This document shows positions 1 to 10,880 of a DNA stretch of 64,000 bases, piece after piece (position 1 is the stretch's first letter; every line of letters begins with the position of its first letter). The notes under the pieces were generated by a model. It was not told the DNA's origin. It ran no database searches and saw only the letters and a list, made by a program, of their open reading frames with translations. Origin of the DNA: Strigops habroptila (taxonomy: Eukaryota; Chordata; Aves; Psittaciformes; Psittacidae); the NCBI RefSeq assembly GCF_004027225.2, contig NC_044278.2, positions 56,041,743 to 56,105,742 on the forward strand. The letters are read 5' to 3'. The position numbers and the translations under genes are program-made.

Positions 1-1320
1 TCTCTATTCCTTCATTCCTCTCAGCTATTTTTCCTTTGTACAACCTTCTCATTCAGTTGAGCGGGTATTCTTTTAGGATCGGGATCATATCACATTGCAA
101 GTGAACAGTAGCCTCAGTTGCCCATATTCTGTTTGTACTTGGCAGCTAAAGTACTAGGAGCTTTAGTGTTCTATTGTCTGAATTATTTTCTCCTCAGACT
201 CCTTTGATAAATGAGCTGGTTTTTCAGTGACTAATCCACTTTCTGTTCTTAACAGGCTCTTTGCTGACTCCTAATTCCATTTTACTTAGTTCTGTAGCAC
301 TCCCCTTCATTATCCCTTTCACCACCATCCCACTCCTCCTTTCGCCTGGGATGAAAGTAAGTTTTAGAACTTTGAATTAAGTGCAAGCCTCTTTAACATC
401 AAAGTTCTTGACCTGTGTAATCAATCTGACTTCAATACATAATTCCCTTAAATTTCTCAAAAATAAACCAATGGGAAGGAAAATTGAAACAGGTCTAGAG
501 TGAAAGTTAAGTTGAACTGATGTGTGAACCCTTAATCTACCAGTATTCGGGGTTTTTTTATAATTTTTTTTTCAGTACTTAAAATAAACATTTCAGTACA
601 AAACCAAACACTACAGTTTTTTTGCCCAGTAATTATTTAGTAAAGAAGTCAGACCACTAGCACATCCAGGAATAACTGAACTTTTTGTTGACCTTCACAC
701 ATTAGCTGAGAAAACTGCAAGCCCAAAAGTGACCAGGCTTGTTCCAGTGGAAAAATAAAATTCTTTTAAACTAACAACTTAATTATGCACTACAGACAGC
801 AAGGGTAAAGAGCCATATCAGATATGACATGCTACATTGATAAAAAGGTGGTGCAAAAGATGGTTAACTAAAGATAGAATGAAAATAAGAGTCTAAAAAA
901 GAAAATGAAACTTTAAAACCAAAAGTATTTATTATTTCAAAGCACATTAGTAGTAAAATTACTTATACAGGCAGAAATCTTACCTAATTTATCTAAATTG
1001 GCAACTGAGTTTCAAGAAAGCAATCACATATGATTGTACCATCTTCTCTTTCCATGAAGTGAAAACAGTATTAAACAATAATTTAACACTGAAGTTGTTT
1101 CTTCAAGCAACTTCCTATTTATTTTATACCAAATACTATACTTAAACCTACTGAAAAGTTCTCAATAAGTTTTCCATTATAGTTATGGGAAACCTTAACT
1201 TCACACATTGATACCATTCCTAGAAACAAATTTCTCACAGCAGTATTATGAAATTCTCTATTCATAATAAAACCAGTTCTAGGAATACATAAGATATCCT
1301 ATATATCCCATACAGGGACT

Positions 1321-1386
1321 TCTATTAAAAAAAAAACCCAACCAAAAAACAAACAAACAAAAAAAAAACCCTCACTAAAAAAAGAA
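1321..1386 (+). repeat. A-rich low-complexity tract
   Basis: This stretch consists of runs of A interspersed with ccc, caaac and caaaca units. It is simple sequence in intron 3. Confidence 0.8.
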
Positions 1387-1724
1387 GACAATTCCACACA
1401 AAAGTGAAAGGGAATTCAAACCAAGCCAACCAACAAAGCTGTTACAACACGATCTATCTTCCCTTAATAGAACATAACAACCAGCGCTCATGTTCTGGAC
1501 AATTATTATATCCCACTTCCGTAAAACACTGGTTTTCACAAGCTCTGGAGCTGTTGGATGCTGTTCTGAAAAGACTGATGCCAGTCAAGATGCGTCCCAC
1601 TGAAAGATGGGGATATTTTGTCATGGAAGTCCCAGAATAACTAGTGGAATGAGCATCTTTGAACCATGCAACCCACTGCCAGCTTTAGGACCGGAAGGTT
1701 CTACATATCACTCAAGTCTCCATT

Positions 1725-2027
1725 TTAGCAAACAGTTTTTTCAGTAAACTGTCCCAGGTCTATGACAGTTCTATCTGTTGTCGCAGAAGGAAAAATCCCC
1801 CATATATTTTCTTTTGCCTTTATCGCTTGCCTCAGCTTCTGTTTTGACAGCTTCTCCTCCTCTGTTTCCAATATACCCATGTCTTCCTTCGTTCTCAGTT
1901 TCTTCTTCAACTTTGTTATGATGGCCATGTATTTCCACACATTACGCTTCCAATCTAAAAATCTGTCTCTTACACTCTCCTCTTTTGTAGACAGCTGGAA
2001 ATATTTGAGTGATACTGAAAACTTTCA
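1725..2027 (-). other. Unassigned coding-like open frame in GABRG3 intron 3
   Basis: A frame of about 100 codons is open between stops and is rich in Lys, Glu and Arg. It contains STKEESVRDRFLDWKRN, VWKYMAIITKLKKKLRTKED and EEEKLSKQKLRQAIKAKENI, then IWGIFPSATTDRTVIDLG, and ends EKTVC with TAA at 1725-1727. A candidate acceptor (gttttcag) lies just inside the frame at 2015. The middle looks like an amphipathic charged helix. The complementary strand is open too, as expected from such composition. I do not recognise the family. It could be an exon of a nested gene, a decayed retrocopy or chance. Confidence 0.25.
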
Positions 2028-4028
2028 CTCCATTTTCACCCTACCCTATAAACCACAGCAATATATCTGTTGCATTTATCCCTTCATCCCCTCTTTTGTG
2101 TGTGTGGGGAAGCTTTGCGGAAAATAGAATGCTTTCATGAGGTGCAAGTATGGCCCACAGTTTTGGCATCCAAAAATTTAAAACAACCTTCTTCAAACAA
2201 AGTATCCAAAATAAATTCCTTCATCTGTTGACTCCTCTCATTTTAACTTCTCAGTTCAAGCAATCTTTTTTCCTACTAGCAAAAGTAACTTCGCACCATA
2301 ATATTCCAAGGAATCTTAACCACATTCCTGCTAGCATGCTGATGGTCAAAATGTCCCATTTATTTCAGATTAGGATATCCAGGATCCCATTAGCAAGCAA
2401 TCCTAATAAATAGGATTAGATATTGAAAATATGTACTGCTGATCAGATCAGTTTAGGGAGAATAAATATTTGGCAGCCAATGGATCAATCTGTTAAACTG
2501 CCAAAGTACACAATATCCTAATCTGTTGGCATGCAGTATATTAAAATAACCATAAATATTCTACTTTTATACAGAAAAGCATTTCTGCAACACCCTCCCT
2601 GAATTTTCCAGACAGCAATATGGGAAAAAGCAATTAGCGTGTAGACTATAATGTCCTTGGACAGCTCTGTTGCCTGTACAGTACCAGGCATGAGAACTTT
2701 AGGATTCCATAACTTTTTACAGACATGCCAGATTGGATATTTGGGTAAATATACAGGTAAGAAGTTTGTCACATCTGCATTCTTTTGTCTCTAATTGCCT
2801 ATAAGGAAAGGTAAACAAAATTCAAGAGCGGAGCAATTAATTGATCAAAATTGTGTAATGAGTCTGGAATAGAATCAAAGTGGTCTAAGTCTCTTCCTAG
2901 TGCTCTCTTCCCAACTCCACATCACAATTTGGTGTGATAAATTTAAAACTAAACTGAACATTCTCACACTTCCTCTGCATGCAGGTCAAGATTACAGTGA
3001 AATTTTTTTTAAATTAATAATTAGGTTTGCAAATCGTCAAAGTAAAAATACTACAGCTTTAGACAATTTATGTTAGCTATTTCGTGACAGTTTCATGTTT
3101 TATAAAGCACCTCTCAGGTTTTGGAATTCTGATGAACACAAGCCAGTATTACTATATGAAAGGATGCCTAATTAAGTTGCTAAAATGTTATGGCTATACT
3201 TCAAGCTAACCTGCAATCGTTAGAGTCTGTTTAGATGAGAGTCAAGCCTCAGAAATCCACTAAAAAAACCCCAAAATATTTCAGCTTTTAGTATCTTGCA
3301 GTCTGTTACCTACCCAACTTGTTTCTATCCTGGTAAATTAATGAAATTGCTCTTGTATGGTCCATAGCAATATTTATTAGACTTGCAGATTTTCCTAAAG
3401 CAAGACAATTTTTCCACATAAAGATGAGTAAGGCAACTGTAAAATAAGTTGCTTAGTATCAAGCAAGAACAGATTCAAGGAATGGAAACTACAAAATTGA
3501 AATACAGCTGGGAGAAATCTGCATAGATTAGATGGATGTAACTTGAAAAGTTATGTTTTAAAAGCCTCACTTTCAGCTACTTTCAAGAATTTTAGAAACA
3601 GTCCGTAAGGCTTTGTCAGCCTTTCATGCTACTCTTGTACACTCAAAACCCTCGTCGTTATGCCCTATCCTTAAATTAATCTACAGTCTATTTAAAAATT
3701 CCTTCCCATCACTGCATGGTAGTAAGAGTCAGATCTCCATGATTTATCAAGGGTTACTTAGTATAGTCATATGCAGAACAAGGAAATAGGAGACAAGTTT
3801 GCCAAATTTAACCATTTTTATTTGAATAATACTCTACTCAACATTTCTTATTAATGAAACTGGTAATCTGGCATGGCATTGGCTTGAATGTCACAGCTGA
3901 CATTATAAAAACATATTAGTTTCCCTAGCTTGATCCAAAGATCTTTAGAAAGCTATTAATACTTGGCAATTAAACCCTAAGGACTTTCTCAATGAGGTCC
4001 CTCTTGCCACAACCTTTCTGAGACTGAG

Positions 4029-4066
4029 ATAATATATATATATGTATCTAAAAAAAAAAAAAAAAA
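4029..4066 (+). repeat. TA repeat followed by poly(A)
   Basis: A short (TA)n stretch (aatatatatatatgtatct) runs into 17 A. This is simple sequence in intron 3. Confidence 0.85.
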
Positions 4067-4320
4067 GAAGCTATATTTAGCTGAAAACTCAGCTTATAGA
4101 GGAGTGGAAAGAATAAGGACCATCAACAGCTTCAAACAAGTAACATGCAGTTTTGAGCTTACGTTGGGTTATTATTTCTTATTAGTTTTAACAAAATTAT
4201 GACCTTCACAGTTTAAAAGAATGCAATGGCAAAACTTCAGGCAGAAGCCAAATAGCTTTGGCAAAGGCATATACGTAAATAAAAATGCTAGGAGTTGGCA
4301 GGAAAGAGTCTCAGACATCA

Positions 4321-4420
4321 ATTTGTTAAACAGTATTTTTATTATTTATTTAACAAATATATATATGGGTGATACCCATATATATACCAAATATATATAT
4401 GGGTATAAAACTATACCCAT
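4321..4420. repeat. Cluster of nested inverted repeats, AT-rich
   Basis: Three inverted repeats follow one another. The first is atttgttaaa with tttaacaaat (10-bp arms), then atatatatgggt with acccatatatat around gat, then gggtata with tataccc around aaac. The unit atatatatgggt occurs twice. The DNA could form hairpins or a cruciform. No transposase or clear target duplication is seen. Confidence 0.8.
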
Positions 4421-6999
4421 AGTACTTGTGGACAAAGTGCTCCAAGAAATTAGAGGAAGTATAAGAACACTAATGTCACACATTGTTGTTTTTCTCATTA
4501 ATTCAACAAGAGAGAAACGTAATTAATGGGGCTTATCTCCTACTTTCTTGACTACACTATCATTAATGGTAAAAAATGCTAATGCGAGGTGGATGCAAGA
4601 GTCATTTTCAAATCAGAATGCTTTCTTTTTGCACAAGTGGAAATAAAACATTATCAAAAAAAGTCAAATAAGAATCAACTCCAATAAATTGCTAGGTGAA
4701 TAACAAGAATTCAGAACAGGTTGAGTAATCATCTCTCTTGCCCTTCTACTTCCTCTTATTGTTTACTGAATTAATTTCCCAGTCTTTCCACTAGGACAAC
4801 TCAGTTTCCTCCAAAGAGGTCTCGAACATTTCCAGAATAGGTTTGACTTCACAGAAATAGGTAGACCTCCACCACCTCTCTGGAAGCCACTCGCAGTGTT
4901 TGAAAAGCAGTTTAGCAAAGCAAAGAGGAAACAGAGGTTTTTTTTAGTTTTCATTTTTGTCCTACCATATAATTACTTTGCACTGTTCTGTTGAATTCAA
5001 GAGAAAAATCACATGGTGATTTCTGCAAAGAAATCTTGGATCTCTTCCTGTCCATGTACACCCCCTGATTCTTCCCTTGATGACCAAAGCATACTGAGGA
5101 TGATGCAGGCTAAGGTCTCCTCCCAGCCTGAAGACACAAGATCGAGGTGTGCAACTGGAACTGGAAAGCACCTGGGGAATTTAGTTTAGAGATATCTTAA
5201 TACACTTAGTATTTGTGAGCAGCTGGTAAGAGGAAGAAATGAGAAATGAGAGATTTCCCATTGTCTATGACCTGCAAGGTACATAATGCTAAGTGACAAA
5301 GAACCTTTGGGGTCAGGGTCTTTTCCCTCACTCTCCTCAGTTTGGTTTGGGAAGGATCTTGAGTTAACCTGCTGTCATGAAACTTTTTTTATGAGCCCTA
5401 GTGTACACACCTTTAAAACATGAGGAATAAAGTTATAATTTCATGGAGGATTGCTGTGAACCTTAATTAACATATGTATATAGCCGCACCTTTTTTTTTT
5501 TTTTAATATGAAAAGTAGAAAAAAAAAATTGTGAAGCACAGAGCCACACTATCTTGCCTGTGAATCACTTCTAGGTTGCCAGAGTAGGTACGTCACAATG
5601 CTTTCCATGAACTTGTCAAGGAGCTTGTAGACTGTATCTTGCCCTAATTTGCTGGTATCAAACACACCTTCAGGACGCTTTGCTGACACTTTATGGATGA
5701 TCACAAAGCCATGGTTAACATCAGTAATAAAGCACTAAATTTCCTAATTAAACCAAACACATGCATGCACATTTGCACTTTGCTCAACTATAACAATGTT
5801 TTGTGAAAGCTGGAATAGGTCTGTGATTAATATGGCCAATCTATTAATAAAAGATAAACCATGGGAAATAAAAAACAACTGATTTTTTAAGAAAGTGAAA
5901 AATGATTGCAGAATAAAAAGGAGCTCTCTGTTCAAATATCAGAAGTATTATTAAACTCCCAACAGCTGTTGCCAGCTTTGATCCCATGGAGACAAATTGA
6001 TATCTGCATTCCTGTATGTTTCTGGTGATAAACTGGCAGACCATGAGAGATAGCCTGATGTAGCTGGACTCATACATACGAGGAGTAAGTTCTGCAGATA
6101 TTAGAATTTCCTTGGCTTCAAACGGTTGCCTTGGACACAAAGAGACACAGACTTAAAAATAGAACAGTCTCTACATGTGGATTAGATAGTCAGCATTCCT
6201 TGAGCCAGCCAAATGAATATAAATCAAAGCTCAGAAAGGCTGGGAAGAAGCTTCATTGCTGTTTTGTCTGATTGCTTAAATCAATTGGGGTTGAGAGAAT
6301 ATTGCAATTACGCATAGCTACACCAGTATTTCCCCAATGGGAAAGTATTCTTTCATCTATAGATCACTTCAACCAATTGAGATATTGCGCAGTTAACAGT
6401 TCACTTTTGCTACAGTTACCTTATCAAGCAAGATCAGTTACTGCATTAGGAGACCAGTGAAAAGAAAATTTTGAATAATCTCTAGTGAGAGAGATTTTGA
6501 CAGACTGTTGTGCACTCCTTTCTCTCTCCTCTACCCAAACCTCAAATCAACTTTTGAAGGATATCAATTAAAGCGTGTATCCTTCTATGACAGCAATCAG
6601 CCACTGTCATAAATATCAAGAAAGGAAGAGGTACCCATCCATTTTTTGCCCCTCTATATAGAGTCCAAATCAGACATCAGGCCCCATATCTGTTCTTCAT
6701 GTATTCATATTGCAGTCTTACCTTGTAATAACTAACCACACATTGCTAGGTTAAAGCTGTGCCACAGAATTCATCACATATTTGTCAGACCCAAGCATAG
6801 TCAATTTTCATATTAAGAATGTGTCCTTGATCTATTATGCACTTCTTAAAGAATGTCAGTCTTGCTTAAAGGAATAGTTAAATGCTGATTAATAGCAATG
6901 CGAGTAACCCAAAAAGGAAAAACAGAATTCTAAGAGGTACCATGAGATACAAATACTATATGAACAGGTTTCCCATAATATGCTTACAGCCAAGTCGGT

Positions 7000-8071
7000 G
7001 AGATATAGATTCAACAAACAGACTATGAAGTGGATGGAAATTAGCTGGACCACTGGGCTCACGTGAATGTCATCAGCGGTACAAAGTTCAGCTGACAGCC
7101 AGTTACTAGTGTCATCCCGCAGGGATCAATAGCTCAATCCAGTATTCTTTCACATCTTCATTAAGAACTTTAGCAATGGGACATGTGGCATTCTCAGAAA
7201 GTGTGCATCATACTGAGGGGGGTGATCAACATGCTGAAGGACTGGGTTGCTATTCAGAAATACCTTGACAAGCTATAGAAGTGAACTGACAGAAAATTCA
7301 TGAAACTCAACAGACAAATGTAAAGTTCTCCATCTGGGATGAAATAACTCCATGCAACAGGACAGGCTGGGAACTGATGGGCTGGAAAACAGCTTTGCAG
7401 GGAAGGACTTGAGGATGCTGGTGGACAAGTTGACCATTATCAGCAGTACGCAGCTGTGGAGACAAGGGCCAACCACACACTGAGCTGCACGAACAAGAGC
7501 ATAGCCAGTGGGTTGAAGGACATTACTGTTTCCTTCTGTTTAGCACTTGAGACACCACATCTGGAGTATTATGCCAGACTAGGGCTCCTCAGTACAAGAC
7601 ATTGACATACTGGAGCAAGTCCAGCAGGGGACCATCAAGACCATCAAGAGATTGGAAAATGTGACATATGAAGAAAGCTTAAGAGAACTGGATTTGTTCA
7701 CCCTAAAGTGCAGGCTAAGGGGAGCTCCTCAGCTACCTTAACAGGAGAAGACATACTCTTCTCAGAGGCACACAGAGACAGGACAAGAAGCAATGGACAC
7801 GTATTAGAACACAGGAATTTCCATTTAGACATACATTACATTTTCTTAAACCATGGCAGTGGTCAAATATACTGAACAGGCTGCCCAGGGAGGCTCTGGA
7901 ATCTCCTCTCTTCTAGATGCTCAAAACCGCACTGGCTGAGGTCCTGAGCAACCTGCTCAAGCTGCACCTGCTTGGAATACAGGGTTCAACTGGATGACAG
8001 GATTTTCAGATGACCGGATTACTAGATATCCAGAAATCCCATCCAACCTAAATTATTCCATCATTCTAAGC
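7000..8071 (+). mobile_element. CR1 LINE relic, 3' kilobase
   Basis: This is a diverged CR1 copy running through the C-terminal part of the reverse transcriptase region into the 3' UTR. Landmarks include gactatgaagtggatgg, cagcggtacaaagttcag, gtgtcatcccgcaggga, catcttcattaagaactt, ggcccagg-like blocks, ctgcccagggaggctctgg, and the end catccaacctaaattattcc. The reading frame is broken by stops and indels. The left boundary is approximate. It is oriented plus, opposite to GABRG3, and is older than the copies at 32.8 and 49.1 kb. Confidence 0.92.
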
Positions 8072-8332
8072 ACGAATACAGAATGACTTTTTCCGACCTT
8101 TTTCCTACCAATAGCTACATAATGATATGTCTTTCTGATGAATTTAAAAGCAAAACAATACTAACAATTTAATATTTAATAACAAATTTTTGATTAACAA
8201 TCACTTCTCATCCAAGATAAGCCCATGTTTATCTGATTCACACATTCCTACTCAAATTAGGATGGAAAGCACAAATTACATTCATGCTAAGGACATGCAT
8301 AAAAATGCATTCATGCATTGTTTGAATCAGAC

Positions 8333-8963
8333 TGTCGTGGTTTAAGCCCAGCTGGTAACTCAGAACCACACAGCCACTCGCTCACTCCCCTCCTTCTTTC
8401 TCTCCCCGCTCCTGGCAGGATGGGGAGGAGAATTGAAAGAATGTAAATCCCACGGGTTGAGATAACAACAGTCCAATAACTAAAGTATAGTACAAAACCA
8501 CTACTACTACTAGTTATAATAATAATGATAAGGGAAATAATGAGAGGAGAGAATATAAAACTAAAAGGGGAAAGGGAAAAAAACAACCAAATACAAGTGA
8601 TGCACAATACAATTGTTCACCATCCTCTGATTGATACCCAGCCCAACCCGAGCAGTGATCTGGGCCTTCTGGGTAACTCCCCCCAGTTTATATAATGGAC
8701 GTGATGTGCTGTGGTATGGAATACCCCTTTGGCTAGTTTGGGTCAGGTGTCCTGTCTCTGCTTCCTCCCAGCTTCTTGTGCCCCTCCTCACTGGCAGAGC
8801 ATGAGGGACTGAAAAGTCCTTGATCAGGGTAAGCATTACTTGGCGGCAACAACTAAAAATATCGGTGTGTTATCAGCATGGTTCTCAGACTAAAGTCGAA
8901 AACGCAGCACTGCACCAGTTGCTAAGAAGGAGAATAGTAACTGTTACAGCCGAACCCAGGACA
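8333..8963 (-). mobile_element. Solo LTR, avian ERVL type, 631 bp, with 5-bp target duplication
   Basis: On the plus strand the element begins TGTCGTGGTTTAAGCCC and ends cgaacccaggaca, and it is flanked by identical cagac (8328-8332 and 8964-8968). Read on the minus strand it starts TGTCCTGGGTTCGGC, carries a TATA box (ATTATATAAACTGGGG, near 8690) and later the conserved attgtgcatcacttgt block and a TA-rich stretch. Minus is therefore the likely sense direction, as in other avian ERVL LTRs I know. No gag, pol or env sequence accompanies it, so it is a solo LTR left by recombination. The fragment at 52.69-52.98 kb is from the same family. Confidence 0.92.
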
Positions 8964-9300
8964 CAGACTTAGAACCAAATGGACAGAGCAGCAAATGATA
9001 ACAAACAAGTTAGTGATTCTGACCCGGAAACTAAAACAACCTTTATGCTAGACTGGAATACCACCCAGGTGTCCACCTGGACTGACTCAGGTCAGACTTA
9101 CCCTGACTTAAGAGAAAGAGAGTGCCAAAATTCTCTCTGTTCAAATCTAAAGGAATCATTAGATATATACTCTGCTTTAACCATGATTTTTTAATGTTTT
9201 CTATATTTGGTCTATCATTTGAAAAGCCCAGGATTAAAGATGAAAAACGTTGCCTGTGGAAAGGACTGCTCCCTGCTCTTCCTTCCATTTAAGAAGAAAT
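8964..9300. other. Unique spacer between two solo LTRs
   Basis: This is 337 bp of non-LTR sequence including the two flanking target duplications. It contains a short plus-strand open frame (8979-9194) with no recognisable similarity. It is probably ordinary intron sequence into which both elements inserted independently. Confidence 0.6.
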
Positions 9301-9625
9301 TGTGGTGGGTTTACCCTGGCTGGACACCAGGTGCCCAGAAAAGCTGCTCTACCACTTCTCCTCTTCAGCTAAACAGGGAAGAGAAAATATAACAAAAGGC
9401 TCATGGGTTGAGATAAGGACAGTAACTTTTCCGCCTTCTTAAATATGTTATCCCAGAGGCACTACCACTGTCACTGATGGGCTTGGTCTTGGCCAGAGCT
9501 GGGTCCATCTTGGAACCAACTGGCATTAGCTTCATCGGACATACGGGAAGCTTCTAGCAGCTTCTCACAGAAGCCACCACTGTAGCCCCCCTGCTACCAA
9601 AACCTGGCCACTCAAACTCAATACA
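9301..9625 (-). mobile_element. Solo LTR, avian ERVL type, 325 bp, with 5-bp target duplication
   Basis: The element begins TGTGGTGGGTTTACCCTGGC and ends ACTCAATACA, so it has TG...CA ends on the plus strand. It is flanked by identical gaaat (9296-9300 and 9626-9630), a 5-bp target duplication as expected for ERVL. From memory, avian LTRs of this kind read in the opposite direction (TGTATTG... start, with a TATTTAAG-like box), so the sense strand is probably minus, the same as GABRG3. It appears shortened internally relative to the family. No internal retroviral sequence is present. Confidence 0.88.
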
Positions 9626-10032
9626 GAAATTGAGCAGATAGATAATGGAAACCTGAACTTCATCACAGTCTTTTTCAGCTCACTTACTGATTAGTCAACT
9701 TCATTCCCCCTTGATCCCTTTCACATGCCATTTTTGAATTTGCATGTAATTTGCATATAATGAATAAGAGGCCTCTGCTGCTAATATTTTTTCCATGACC
9801 ACATGAAGATGTCTAAACTGATGAAAATCTTCAATCATACATCTTATGCAATGCTTTACCCCCCAGATTCTTTGGAGTTTGAATTTTCATTTTGACTGCT
9901 TCGGCATTTTCTTAGTTAATCCTGACCCACCTTGATTTCGACCCCATTTGCACAGTGAAAACAATTCAGTAGTTTGTAAAAGCATCTAAACTTTGGATTT
10001 ATTAACTTGTGTGAACTTTGGAAAATTTTAAG

Positions 10033-10054
10033 ATTAATTAAAATTTTAATTAAT
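10033..10054. repeat. Perfect 22-bp AT-only palindrome
   Basis: The sequence is self-complementary over 22 bp, centred on aaaatttt and flanked by TTAATTAA-like arms. It is bracketed by a direct repeat of ttaagattaatt. It contains several TAATTA cores that resemble homeodomain sites, though base composition alone could explain them. Confidence 0.9.
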
Positions 10055-10846
10055 TTAAGATTAATTCCATCAGTGATTATAATGTACTTCACTCACAGGC
10101 AAACACCATTGCATAGCATACATTGACATTTGCATTCTCAAAATGCTACAACTGTAAGAGTTGGCATTTATACAAGCATCCCTCAAAATTTTAATTTCAG
10201 TACGAACTGTATATTATGCTAATAGTAAGCTTTTAATATTAATCATATTTATTAGAGAGCAATTATATGCTGCTGTGCCCACTGCTATAAATGTCCCATG
10301 TCCTAAAGAATTGGTAGGCATGACAAAACGAGGTCAGAAGGCACAAAATCTTGCACAGAGTTGAGTTACGGAAGAATAGCCAACTGTGCAACAGTTCTGC
10401 TGGAAGGAAGAAATCAATGTTATGAAGATGTGGAGTAGTGTAAGTTAGGACAGGATAAGCTGCAGGGAAAGGAAAGACAGAAAGAGGACTTATCAAAGGA
10501 AATGAGAGTAAAAACTTCAGAAAGAACCAGAATAAAGATTAATTACAATGAAAGAAACCAGAGGAAAGAGAGGAGAACCCTTTCTTTATAATATGCCATC
10601 AGTAATGGATTTCAGCAACTCTTTCATTCACTCTTTCCTCATGCTATTCGGATTATATGCTTGTCTTACATTAAGTATAACCATATTTCCATTTACCCGT
10701 AATGCCAGCAGCTTGCGGCAGTAAGAGAGACAAAACAGATAACCAGAGTGTCTGGGCTTTATTTCCACCCTCTACCAATGACAGACTGTATGAATTAATA
10801 CTCAGAAAGTGACTAATTCTCCCTTCAGCTTACCCCTCTCCCGCCC

Positions 10847-10880
10847 TTTTTTTTTTTTTTTGGGGGGGGGTGGGGTGGGT
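10847..10880 (+). repeat. T15-G9 homopolymer junction with G-quadruplex potential
   Basis: A run of 15 T (10847-10861) is followed directly by nine G, then t, four G, t, three G. The G-rich part fits a G-quadruplex pattern on the plus strand. It lies in GABRG3 intron 3. Confidence 0.9.

Noticed and set aside
1762..2127. 121-codon plus-strand open frame
   Set aside because: It is the Phe/Ser-rich complement of the charged minus-strand frame at 1725-2027, which looks more protein-like. Treated as its shadow.
8964..9300. Internal retroviral sequence between the two solo LTRs
   Set aside because: The spacer is only 337 bp, the two LTRs are of different families, and each has its own target duplication. 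No gag, pol or env similarity is visible.
10749..10790. Minus-strand string translating as AQTLW, similar to the FFAQTW motif expected in GABRG3 exon 4
   Set aside because: The surrounding codons do not match the FFAQTWTDSR context, there is no acceptor followed by Glu-Tyr, and no downstream WIPDT motif. It is a chance match.
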